Source of the DNA: UBA7803 sp041686955
GTDB lineage: Bacteria; Pseudomonadota; Gammaproteobacteria; Pseudomonadales; Azotimanducaceae
Assembly (NCBI GenBank): GCA_041686955.1
Contig: JAWLCV010000075.1
Span: forward strand, 1 to 20,035
Direction: 5' to 3'
Length of the DNA stretch: 20,035 bases
Shown: positions 7,528 to 14,839 of the stretch, in pieces
Position numbering within the stretch: position 1 is the stretch's first letter
Layout: each line of letters opens with the position of its first letter
The notes under the pieces: generated by a model
Seen by the model: only the letters and a program-made list of their open reading frames with translations
Database searches by the model: none
What the model was told of the DNA's origin: nothing
Program-made: the position numbers and the translations under genes

Positions 7528-8283
7528 ATGGAAATATTCTCAACGGTCATCATCGTCGTCTTGCTGGCGCTCCTGATGAGTGCCTTTCGCGTGCTGCGGG
7601 AATACGAGCGGGGCGTGGTGTTCATGCTCGGCCGCTTCTACAAGGTGAAGGGGCCCGGGCTCGTGGTCATCATCCCGGTGGTGCAGCAGATGGTGCGGGT
7701 CGACCTGCGCACCTTCGTGCTGGACGTCCCGTCCCAGGACCTGATTTCCCGTGACAACGTCTCGGTGAAGGTGAACGCCGTCCTCTACTTCCGCGTGGTG
7801 GACGCGGAGCGGGCCATCATCAACGTCGAGAACTTCATGGAAGCCACCGGCCAGCTCGCGCAGACCACCCTGCGCTCGGTGCTCGGCCGGCACGAGCTCG
7901 ACGAGCTCCTGGCGGAGCGCGAGAAACTGAATGCCGATATCCAGGAAATCCTCGACAAGCAGACGGATCAGTGGGGCATCAAGGTCTCCAACGTGGAGAT
8001 CAAGCACGTGGACATCGACGAGAGCATGATCCGCGCCATCGCCAAGCAGGCCGAGGCGGAGCGCGAGCGGCGCGCCAAGATCATCCACGCCGACGGCGAG
8101 CAGCAGGCCGCCGCGAAGCTCGTGGAAGCGGCGCAGCTCCTCTCCCAGCAGGGCGAGGCCATCCAGCTCCGCTACCTGCAGACCCTCACCGAGATCGCCG
8201 GCGAGAAGAGCTCCACCATCGTCTTCCCCCTGCCCATGTCGATGATGGGGTCGTTACCGCGGCGAGGTGACGGGGAGGAGTGA
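7528..8283 (+). CDS. prokaryotic stomatin (slipin, SPFH protein)
   Basis: This 251-aa protein has one N-terminal membrane segment (about 3-20), then the SPFH/band-7 domain (YERGVVFMLGRF, GPGLVVIIPVV, SRDNVSVKVNAVLYFRV) and an alanine/glutamate-rich coiled coil (about 170-220: AEAERERRAKIIHADGEQQA). It belongs to the slipins that form membrane scaffolds and pair with NfeD proteases; the gene just upstream encodes such a protease. The two are probably made together (6-bp gap). The C-terminal FPLPMSMMG stretch resembles other slipins and is a possible protease-accessible tail. GGGGAG before the ATG is a good ribosome site. Confidence 0.94.
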   Translation: MEIFSTVIIVVLLALLMSAFRVLREYERGVVFMLGRFYKVKGPGLVVIIPVVQQMVRVDLRTFVLDVPSQDLISRDNVSVKVNAVLYFRVVDAERAIINVENFMEATGQLAQTTLRSVLGRHELDELLAEREKLNADIQEILDKQTDQWGIKVSNVEIKHVDIDESMIRAIAKQAEAERERRAKIIHADGEQQAAAKLVEAAQLLSQQGEAIQLRYLQTLTEIAGEKSSTIVFPLPMSMMGSLPRRGDGEE

Positions 8284-8496
8284 CGCAGGGGATTCGCGGA
8301 ATCGCCGCTATCCGCTGTCCGCTGGAGATGGCGGTCCGCGGTCAGCTTTCGGCTTTCAGCTTTCAGCTTTCAGCTTTCAGCAAGAAGGCCTTCGCCAGAA
8401 TCTGGCGATCCCCCTCTTGCCGACAGCCGACCGCTGAAAGCCGAAAGCCGTGTCCAGCGGAAAGCGGATAGCGGAAAGCGGACAGCGGCCAGCGCC
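8284..8496. repeat. heptamer-based imperfect inverted repeat block
   Basis: This 213-bp non-coding block lies between convergent genes. The left arm holds TCCGCTN units (about 8305-8325), then five 7-bp units at 8344-8378: AGCTTTC, GGCTTTC and three more AGCTTTC. The right arm holds GCTGAAAGCCGAAAGC (8433-8448), an exact reverse complement of 8345-8360, then AGCGGAN units at 8456-8488 that match the left TCCGCTN units in inverse. The centre is TCGCCAGA-A-TCTGGCGA (8392-8408). The arms appear in nested order, so a single strand could fold into one long hairpin. Short open frames here translate the repeats and are not genes. Confidence 0.9.
8392..8408. terminator. candidate bidirectional hairpin at repeat centre
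   Basis: TCGCCAGA (8392-8399) and TCTGGCGA (8401-8408) are perfect inverted copies around one base. CAAGAAGG (8381-8388) and CCCTCTTG extend the stem imperfectly. Position between the ends of the slipin gene and the minus-strand usp gene suits transcription termination for both. There is no uridine tract, so a factor-independent terminator is not proven. Confidence 0.4.
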
Positions 8497-9291
8497 CTAC
8501 GCCACCTTCAACAGCGAGCACGGCAGCTTGTCCATCAGCGAGACGAGCAGCTCGGCCCAGTTCACGTCGGTGGCGGCGGGGACGACCAGGAGGCGGGCGT
8601 CCTCCCGCAGGCACAGCTCGGCGATGGTCTCTTCCTGCCAGTCCGGCAGCGATCGGCGCACGGCGCCTTCCGGCAGGTCCGGGGCGGCCGCCCCGGGGGG
8701 AGTCGCCACCACCAGGCGGAGGTCCTCGGACTCGGCCATCCGCTCGGCGTAGCGCAGCGCTTCGTCGCTGCTGCGCAGCACCACCACCGACGAGCCCGAG
8801 TCCCAGGGCTCGTTGACCACCAGGACGTTCTTGGGCTGACGCAAGAGCTCGGCGAAGCTGCTGCCGAAGCGCGGGCGCAGCCCGGCGGTGCGCAGGGCGC
8901 GGCTGATCAGAACGAAATCCGAGGCCTCGGCGGCACGCGCGAGCTCCTCGGCGTGCCGGCCCCGGGCGACCAGGAAGCGGTACTGCAGAGTCGCGCCGGT
9001 GCTGGTGAGCCGGGATGCCACCAGCTCGAACGCGGCCCGGGCGAGCGCCGCCTCCCCGGCGATCTCCCGGGCGAGCCGCTCGGCGTCGAGGACGGCCTGC
9101 TCGCCACTGAACGTGATCTCTCGGAGTCCCGGGAGGCTCGCGGCCCGCAGCAGGTCCTCGTCCTCCACGTACAACCCGATGACCTCCAGGGCTTCGGCCA
9201 TGAGCAGGCTGGCGAGCTGGCGCAGCGGTGCCTCGCTCGGTTGCGTTCCGTCCAGCGCGACGAGGATCCGGATGCGGGACTCACGGCTCAT
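8497..9291 (-). CDS. degenerate tandem universal stress protein
   Basis: This 264-aa protein begins IRILVALDGTQPSEAPLRQLASLL, a clear UspA-like first strand and helix, and has a second half beginning SSVVVLRSSDEALRYAERMA, so it looks like two USP halves. The nucleotide-binding G-x2-G-x9-GS signature is absent in both: the first ends LISRALRTAGLRPRFGSSF, the second VVPAATDVNWAELLVSL. It therefore probably does not bind ATP in the usual way. Its ATG at 9291 overlaps the end of the LonB-like protease gene by 11 bp, so it is coupled to that protease. A role as protease adaptor or regulator is speculation. Confidence 0.75.
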   Translation of the reverse strand: MSRESRIRILVALDGTQPSEAPLRQLASLLMAEALEVIGLYVEDEDLLRAASLPGLREITFSGEQAVLDAERLAREIAGEAALARAAFELVASRLTSTGATLQYRFLVARGRHAEELARAAEASDFVLISRALRTAGLRPRFGSSFAELLRQPKNVLVVNEPWDSGSSVVVLRSSDEALRYAERMAESEDLRLVVATPPGAAAPDLPEGAVRRSLPDWQEETIAELCLREDARLLVVPAATDVNWAELLVSLMDKLPCSLLKVA

Positions 9292-11674
9292 CTTTGGGTC
9301 CGCGGCTGGTGGCCATGTAGATCTCGTGCAGGGTGCGGACGCGTGCTTCCACGGCGCCGTTCACCTCCGCCGGGTCCACCGGCGGGCCACCCGGGGCGGA
9401 GAAGAGCAGGGCCATCGCGTCGTCCACCGTGTTCATGGCGTAGACGTGGAATAGGCCCTCGGCCACGGCATCCACCACGTCCTGGCGCAGCATCAGGTTG
9501 TCCATGTTGCTGGCGGGCATGATGACCCCCTGGGTGCCCGTCAGACCGTGCACTTTGCAGACGTCATAGAAGCCTTCGATCTTCTGGTTGACGCCGCCGA
9601 TGGCCTGGGTATTGCCGTACTGGTCCATGGAGCCCGTCACCGCCAGGTCCTGGCGCACCGGCCGGTCGATGATGGCGGACAGCAGCGCGCAGACCTCGGC
9701 GATGGAGGCGCTGTCGCCCTCGATGCCGCCGTAGGACTGCTCGAACACCAGGCTCGCGTGAAGCGAGAGCGGGTGCTCGCGGGCGTAGCGGGCACCGATG
9801 AAGTTGGAGACGATCATCACCGCCTTGGTATGAATCGCGCCACCGAGCTTCGCTTCCCGTTCGATGTCGATGAGCTCGCCGCGGCCGAGCCGGGCGGTTG
9901 CGGTGATTCGCGAGGGCTGGCCGAACACCAGCTTGCCGATCTGCACAACCGACAGCCCGTTCACCTGGCCGACGCGGCTGCCTTCGGTGTCCACCAGGAC
10001 CACGCCGCGGGTGATGTTCTCGTGCACGAGCTCGCGAATGCGGTCCACCCGGTAGGCGCGGCGCAGGATCGCCTCGTCCACGTGCCGGTCCTCGATGAGG
10101 GCGGCACCCTCGGTGGCCGCCAACTGGTCGGCTTCGCGCAGGATGTCGCCCATGTCCTTGACCCGCGCCGACAGCCGCCGGCGGTCCTCCACCAGCCGGC
10201 TGGACTGCTCCAGGGCGCTGGCCACGGCGGCCGCGGTGAGGTGGCGTATGCCGGAGTCCTTGACCAGCCGGGCGAGCATGGAAGCGTACTCGCGCTGGTG
10301 CTCGTCGTCCCACTCCACGTAGTCATCGAAGTCGGCGACGATCTTGAACAGGTTGTCGAAGTCCGCGTCGTAGTGGCGCAGCAGGTGATAGAGCCTGCGG
10401 TCGCCGAACAGGACCACCTTGAAACTGACGGGCATGGCCTCCGGATCCAGCGACACCGAGTAGGCCAGGTTCAACAACTGGCTCACCGACTCGATGCGCA
10501 CGCACTCGTCGGAGATGGCCCGCTTCAGCGCTTCCCAGGAGAACGGCTTCTGCAGCACCCGGTCGGCGTCGAGCAGCAGGTAACCGCCGTTGGCCCGCTG
10601 CAGGGCGCCGGCGCGGATCATGTTGTAGTCGGTGATGGGGGTGCCGTACTCGAACCGGTGCTCGAGCTTGCCCACCAGGTTGTCGAGGCTGGGATTGCTC
10701 TCGTAGACCACGGGGGCGCCTTCGAGATCGGCATTGTCGACGATGAGGTTCACCTCGTAGCGCTTGAAGAAGCGGTCCGCCGCGGCAGCGGCGGCGGGCG
10801 GCGGTACCCCCAGGGTGCCCGCCTCGCCCTGCTCGAGCACCAGCACCCGCTCGGTGTTCTCCAGGAGGTCCTTCTCCGCTTCCACCACGAAGCGGATGGC
10901 CTCCGGGTAGATCTGGTAGCGGCTGCGCAGCCGGGCCGTCAGGGAGGTGAGCACCCGGGCCGCGGTGTCGCGGGTGAGCTCGCGCTGCTTGCGCATGAGC
11001 TCCTCGTGGAACTTGGGGTATTCCTGCAGCCGCTCCAGCAGACGCTGATTCATGTGCTCGATGGCGGCGTTGATCTCCTGGCGCTGTGCCTCCTCGAGGG
11101 CCTGGTACTCCGCCTGCTCCATCACCTTGCCGTCGCGGACCGGGGCGAAGGCGAAGCCGTTGGGCGTCGGCAGCATGGTGAGGCCCAGGCCTTCCGCCTC
11201 CTGCTGCAGCTCGGCGGTGTCGGCCATCTGCCGTTGTTGGAGCCGCTGGGTCAGCTCCGTCGACGCCTGGCGGTACTCGTCGGAGGTCAGCGCGGAGGGC
11301 AGGGTGCGGCGCACGCCGCTGACGAACTCCGCCACGTCGTGCTTGAAGCGGCGCCCGATGCCGGCGGGCAACCGGCAGATGTGCGGGGTGGACGGGTCCT
11401 CGAAGTTGTTCAGGTAGCACCAGTCGTCCGGCGTCTCCCGGGTCTTCGCGTGCTTGTCCAGGCGCTCGCGAACGAAGTCGTGCATGCCGATCTGTGGCGC
11501 ACCGAGGGCGTAGAGGTTGTAACCCTCGAAGCGCATGGACACGGCGAACTCCAGCGCGTGCTCCGCCCGGTCCTGGCCCAGACGGCCGTGGGCCGGTTCC
11601 ACGTCGGCGGTGGAGGTGAAGCCCAGGGAAGCCGCATCCGCCTGCCGTCGCAGTTGCTCCGGGGTCAGCTCCAT
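9281..11674 (-). CDS. LonB/YcbZ-type ATP-dependent protease (AAA_32)
   Basis: This 797-aa protein belongs to the Lon-related family with an AAA_32-type N-terminal part and a C-terminal Lon protease domain (about 570-770). The catalytic dyad is visible: S655 in EGDSAS and K698 in GGVNQKIEGF, 43 residues apart as in E. coli Lon (S679/K722). A Walker-B-like stretch GGYLLLDADR is present, but I find no canonical Walker A (GxxxxGKS/T); the family site reads LPAGIGRRFKHD. A coiled-coil-rich middle (about 140-280) precedes the core. It is sandwiched between USP genes, overlapping both: the upstream UspE-like gene by 10 bp and the downstream usp-like gene by 11 bp. It probably degrades damaged proteins in the cytoplasm; substrates are unknown. 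Confidence 0.93.
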   Translation of the reverse strand: MELTPEQLRRQADAASLGFTSTADVEPAHGRLGQDRAEHALEFAVSMRFEGYNLYALGAPQIGMHDFVRERLDKHAKTRETPDDWCYLNNFEDPSTPHICRLPAGIGRRFKHDVAEFVSGVRRTLPSALTSDEYRQASTELTQRLQQRQMADTAELQQEAEGLGLTMLPTPNGFAFAPVRDGKVMEQAEYQALEEAQRQEINAAIEHMNQRLLERLQEYPKFHEELMRKQRELTRDTAARVLTSLTARLRSRYQIYPEAIRFVVEAEKDLLENTERVLVLEQGEAGTLGVPPPAAAAAADRFFKRYEVNLIVDNADLEGAPVVYESNPSLDNLVGKLEHRFEYGTPITDYNMIRAGALQRANGGYLLLDADRVLQKPFSWEALKRAISDECVRIESVSQLLNLAYSVSLDPEAMPVSFKVVLFGDRRLYHLLRHYDADFDNLFKIVADFDDYVEWDDEHQREYASMLARLVKDSGIRHLTAAAVASALEQSSRLVEDRRRLSARVKDMGDILREADQLAATEGAALIEDRHVDEAILRRAYRVDRIRELVHENITRGVVLVDTEGSRVGQVNGLSVVQIGKLVFGQPSRITATARLGRGELIDIEREAKLGGAIHTKAVMIVSNFIGARYAREHPLSLHASLVFEQSYGGIEGDSASIAEVCALLSAIIDRPVRQDLAVTGSMDQYGNTQAIGGVNQKIEGFYDVCKVHGLTGTQGVIMPASNMDNLMLRQDVVDAVAEGLFHVYAMNTVDDAMALLFSAPGGPPVDPAEVNGAVEARVRTLHEIYMATSRGPKDEP

Positions 11675-12600
11675 GGTGCGTGCACCGTCACCAGATCGCC
11701 GCCGAGGCGGCCGATGAGGTCTTCAGAGGTGTTGCCGAAGACCAGCTTGCCGAGGGCCCGCCGAGCCGCCGTCCCGAGGACCGTCACGGTGGCGTCCAGC
11801 CGCTCGGCCAGGGCCGGGATCACGTGGGTGGGCTTCCCCTCCAGCACGTGCACCTCGGCCACGCGTATGTCCAGGGTGCGGATCATGGTCTCGAGTGTCC
11901 GGCTGCGAGCGTCCCGCATGTCTTTCTTGATGCCTTCGAAGTCGGGGGCCACCTGCAGATCGCTCACCTGCTGGCCCAGGTCCGGGTAGGCGGTGACCAC
12001 GTGCAGTTCGGTGCCGAGCACGGCGGCCAGTGCCGATGCGGTACGCAGAATCTCCCGGGACAGGGCGGCGTGACGCTCGTCGCCGGCGTCCACGGCGGCC
12101 AGCACCCGGCGCGGGTTCTGCCACGACGGGCCTTTCGACACCAGCACCGGGCAGGGCGCGTCGCGCATCAGCGCCCAATCCAGGGGGGTGTGGAGATAGT
12201 CGGCGATGGGGTGGTGCCGGGACACGGGCTTGATCACGAGCTGAGCCGCCCAGTGGGAGACCGCTTCGATCAGCCCGGCGGCGGCGTCCTTGGCCCAGAT
12301 CAGGCGCGTGTCGATGCCGGCCACCCGCTGGCGCAGCGGCGCCGCCAGCCGCTCCAGGCCCTGGCGCTCGGCGGCCTTGAGGGCCTCCATCAGCCGCGCC
12401 TGCTCCTCCCGGGGCAGAACTTCCGGCGGCTCCTCGGCGATGGGATCGTAGAGCGCCTCCACCACCAGAATCTCCGCACCGCTGTAGTGCTCGATCCTGG
12501 CCGCCTTCTCCAGGGCACGATCCATGCCGTCCAGAGAGTCGTTGGCCACCGCTACCCGTCGCAGCTCCATGCCCAGTTCCGTCGCCCGTACGAGGCTCAT
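11665..12600 (-). CDS. tandem universal stress protein (UspE-like)
   Basis: This 311-aa protein has two USP domains: about 12-156 (RRVAVANDSLDGMDRALEKA to APCPVLVSKG) and about 160-310 (PRRVLAAVDAGDERHAAL to DLVTVHAPW). The second ends in VTVLGTAARRALGK and VFGNTSEDLI, the UspE-style variant of the nucleotide motif; the first reads VIKPVSRHHPIADYL and is degenerate. It is first in a minus-strand run with the LonB-like protease. The ATG at 12600 has no clear ribosome site. The ATG ten codons later (12570) is preceded by GGAACTGGGC and may be the real start. It diverges from another tandem USP at 12716. Confidence 0.9.
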   Translation of the reverse strand: MSLVRATELGMELRRVAVANDSLDGMDRALEKAARIEHYSGAEILVVEALYDPIAEEPPEVLPREEQARLMEALKAAERQGLERLAAPLRQRVAGIDTRLIWAKDAAAGLIEAVSHWAAQLVIKPVSRHHPIADYLHTPLDWALMRDAPCPVLVSKGPSWQNPRRVLAAVDAGDERHAALSREILRTASALAAVLGTELHVVTAYPDLGQQVSDLQVAPDFEGIKKDMRDARSRTLETMIRTLDIRVAEVHVLEGKPTHVIPALAERLDATVTVLGTAARRALGKLVFGNTSEDLIGRLGGDLVTVHAPWS

Positions 12601-12669
12601 GGTGCATGAACTCGACGGTGGAGAGAAGGCCGCGGCCTACGCGGAAACCACGAATGTTGCCGGCGTGGG

Positions 12670-12688
12670 AACCGTGGTTACCATGGTT
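12670..12688. promoter_or_regulatory. imperfect palindrome in divergent usp promoter region
   Basis: AACCGTGGT-T-ACCATGGTT is a 19-bp inverted repeat with 8 of 9 arm positions matching. A related half-site AAACCACG occurs at 12645-12652. The block lies in the 115-bp gap between two divergent tandem-usp genes, where an operator would be expected. It could bind a regulator acting on both sides. No known binding consensus is recognised. Confidence 0.4.
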
Positions 12689-12715
12689 TCGCGGCTGGCT
12701 GCGGAGGACCATTCC

Positions 12716-13642
12716 ATGACCGTGAGATCCATGCGGAATCTGCTGGTGGCGCTCGGTGACGACCCCGACGAGGCTGTCTACGTGCTGGAAAAGGCCCGCG
12801 CCCTGGCGCTGGCCAGCGGCGCCCGCGTGCACGCCGTGCGGGTGGTATACGAAGGCATCGCCGATCTGTCCGCCAGCGTCATCGACTCCAGCACCGATCT
12901 CAAGACCTTCATCCTGGAGTCGGAGGAGACCGTCACCGAGGAGATGGTGGATCGGGTGCGCGCCGAGCTGCCCGGGCTGGAGACGGCCACGTTGTGGAAT
13001 CCCCGTGCCTGGGAAGGCATTCTCCACGCCGCCGCAGAGACCGAAGCCGATCTGGTGGTGAAGGGTGCATCGCTGCACCCGCGATTCGGCGCCATCGTGC
13101 GCACCCCCGACGACTGGAATCTGCTGCGCAGCTCGGAGGTTCCGGTCATGCTGGTGAAGCCTCGCGCCTGGGTACCGGAGCCGGTGATCCTGTGCGCCCT
13201 GGACGTGTTCGACGAGGCCCACGCGGACCTCAACCGTGCGCTGCTTCAGGAAGCCGAAACGCTGGCCCGGCTGTTGGGCGGAACCCTGGACGTGGTGGTG
13301 GCCTACCCCCTGTTCGAGCGCTGGGTGGGGGAACTGGGGGGGCTGCGGGACTACGACGAGCTCAAGCAGGAGATCGAGGCGGAAATCAGGAAGCGGGCCC
13401 GGGAGGTGGCCGACGAGGCCGGAATCTCCTATCACCGGCTCTATGCGGATGAAGGCCAGGCGACCCAGGTGATCGTCGCGCTGGCCGAGGATTCCGAAGC
13501 GGAGCTGGTCGTGGTGGGCACTCACGCACGCCAGGGGGTCAAGGGTATTCTGCTCGGCAACACCTCCGAACGCCTGTTGCATCATCTGGAAACGGACGTG
13601 GTCACCGTCCACCAACCCGTGGCCGCTGCCCCGGCTCCATGA
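12716..13642 (+). CDS. tandem universal stress protein (UspE-like)
   Basis: This 308-aa protein has two USP domains: about 5-150 (MRNLLVALGDDPDEAVYVLEK to VPVMLVKPRAW) and about 152-300 (PEPVILCALDVFDEAHADL to DVVTVHQPV). The second carries VVVGTHARQGVKG and LLGNTSERLLHH, a UspE-style nucleotide motif; the first has VVKGASLHPRFGAIV and lacks it. GGAGG at 12703-12707 with 8-nt spacing fixes the ATG at 12716; an earlier in-frame reading enters the divergent promoter region. Its stop overlaps the antiporter start as ATGA, so the two are probably co-translated and the USP may regulate the transporter, as seen for some USP-transporter pairs. Confidence 0.92.
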   Translation: MTVRSMRNLLVALGDDPDEAVYVLEKARALALASGARVHAVRVVYEGIADLSASVIDSSTDLKTFILESEETVTEEMVDRVRAELPGLETATLWNPRAWEGILHAAAETEADLVVKGASLHPRFGAIVRTPDDWNLLRSSEVPVMLVKPRAWVPEPVILCALDVFDEAHADLNRALLQEAETLARLLGGTLDVVVAYPLFERWVGELGGLRDYDELKQEIEAEIRKRAREVADEAGISYHRLYADEGQATQVIVALAEDSEAELVVVGTHARQGVKGILLGNTSERLLHHLETDVVTVHQPVAAAPAP

Positions 13643-14820
13643 CCCTGCTGGTGCTCGGCGGGCTGTTCCTCCTCGGCCTGGCCGCGGACGTGACGGCCCG
13701 TTGGACGCCACTGCCCAGGGTCACGCTGTTGCTACTCTCAGGTGTGGCCGTGGGTCCCACCGGTTTCGACCTCATCCCCGCCGAGTTCATCGAGGGCTGG
13801 TTTCCCACTCTGACCGAAATCGCCCTGGCGATGATCGGCTTCCTCATGGGTGAGAAACTTTCCGTGCCGGCCCTGCGGGCGCGAGCCGTCGCCGTGGCGA
13901 TGCTGGCGCTGGGCAAGGTGGCCGGGGCTGCTGCTGCGGTAGCGGTCGTTCTATGGGTGCTGGGCGTCGATCTGGCCCTGGCCCTGGTGCTGGCGGGGGT
14001 GGCAACGGCCACCGATCCCGTCGCCACCTTCGACGTCGTGGCCGAGCGTGGCGCCCGCGGCAAGTTCGTCGACGATCTGCTGTCCATCGTCGCCATCGAC
14101 GACGCCTGGGCGCTGATCCTGTTCTCGCTGCTGCTGGCGTCCGCTGTGGGGCTCGGCGGCGAGGGGGAGGCGGGGGAACTGGTGGCGTCGGGATTGCTCG
14201 AGACGGTGGGAAGCCTCGGCTTCGGCGCCGCGCTCGGTCTGCCCATGGCGCTGCTGACGGGGCGGTTGGAGTTCGGGCAGCGGCAGGGCGAGCCCATCCA
14301 GGCCGAGGCCATCGGCTTCGTGCTGCTCTGCGCCGGTGCGGCTACCGCTCTCGAGCTCTCGCCCATACTCTCCGCCATGGCCATGGGCGGCGTGGTGGCA
14401 AGCCTCGCCACCCATCATGCGCGCCCCTTCAGCGCCATCGCCGGGGTGGAATGGCCGTTCATGATCCTGTTCTTCGTGCTGTCCGGCAGCTCCCTGCGGC
14501 TGGACGTTCTGGGCGATGTGGGACTGGTGGTGGTGGCCTATCTCGTGGCCCGGGCGGCGGGCTCCTGGCTGGGTACCTACGGCGCCGCGCGGGCGGTGGG
14601 CTCCGACCCTGAGGTTCGCCGCTGGATGGGGCTCGCCCTGCTGCCTCAGGCGGGCGTCGCCCTCGGCGCCGCCCTCATCGCATCCCACCGCCTGCCCGAG
14701 CACTCGGACATGATCCTCACCGTGGTCCTCAGCACCACCATCTTTCTCGAGCTGACGTCGCCGGTGGTGACGCGTCGGGTGCTGGAGAAGGTCGCGACGA
14801 CGTCGCCGGGCCGCGGATAG
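13639..14820 (+). CDS. cation/proton antiporter (CPA family)
   Basis: This 393-aa integral membrane protein has about 12 hydrophobic segments. It shows the CPA core: ATATDPVATFDVV with T125-D126-P127 in the broken helix, and VAIDDAWALILFS with a D154-D155 pair. An adjacent Asp pair is typical of the electrogenic CPA2-like antiporters, whereas ND marks many electroneutral ones. It likely exchanges Na+ or K+ for H+ across the inner membrane. It overlaps the preceding usp gene by 4 bp. The TAG stop lies in the loop of a strong hairpin. The ion cannot be told from sequence. Confidence 0.9.
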   Translation: MTLLVLGGLFLLGLAADVTARWTPLPRVTLLLLSGVAVGPTGFDLIPAEFIEGWFPTLTEIALAMIGFLMGEKLSVPALRARAVAVAMLALGKVAGAAAAVAVVLWVLGVDLALALVLAGVATATDPVATFDVVAERGARGKFVDDLLSIVAIDDAWALILFSLLLASAVGLGGEGEAGELVASGLLETVGSLGFGAALGLPMALLTGRLEFGQRQGEPIQAEAIGFVLLCAGAATALELSPILSAMAMGGVVASLATHHARPFSAIAGVEWPFMILFFVLSGSSLRLDVLGDVGLVVVAYLVARAAGSWLGTYGAARAVGSDPEVRRWMGLALLPQAGVALGAALIASHRLPEHSDMILTVVLSTTIFLELTSPVVTRRVLEKVATTSPGRG

Positions 14821-14831
14821 CGCGGCCCGGT
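14805..14831. terminator. GC-rich hairpin between convergent genes
   Basis: CCGGGCCGCG (14806-14815) and CGCGGCCCGG (14821-14830) form a perfect 10-bp stem around the 5-nt loop GATAG, extended by a G.T pair. The loop contains the antiporter TAG stop. It lies between convergent ends (14820 plus, 14840 minus) and may act in both directions. No T-tract follows on either side, so termination would need Rho or stem strength. Confidence 0.5.
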
Positions 14832-14839
14832 CCGCGCTC

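Noticed and set aside
8280..8471. Short plus-strand frame encoding repeated Ser-Ala-Phe units
   Set aside because: It only translates the AGCTTTC repeats; no ribosome site and no homology are seen.
9548..11989. 813-codon open frame antisense to the LonB-like protease gene
   Set aside because: It is a compositional shadow: the high-GC coding strand avoids stops in the opposite frame. The translation is low-complexity (His/Val/Gly/Ala-rich) with no recognisable domain, whereas the minus strand has a clear Lon dyad.
11723..13711. 662-codon minus-strand open frame across two usp genes
   Set aside because: It is antisense to one tandem USP and out of frame with the other; the translation is Arg/Gly/His-rich without domains.
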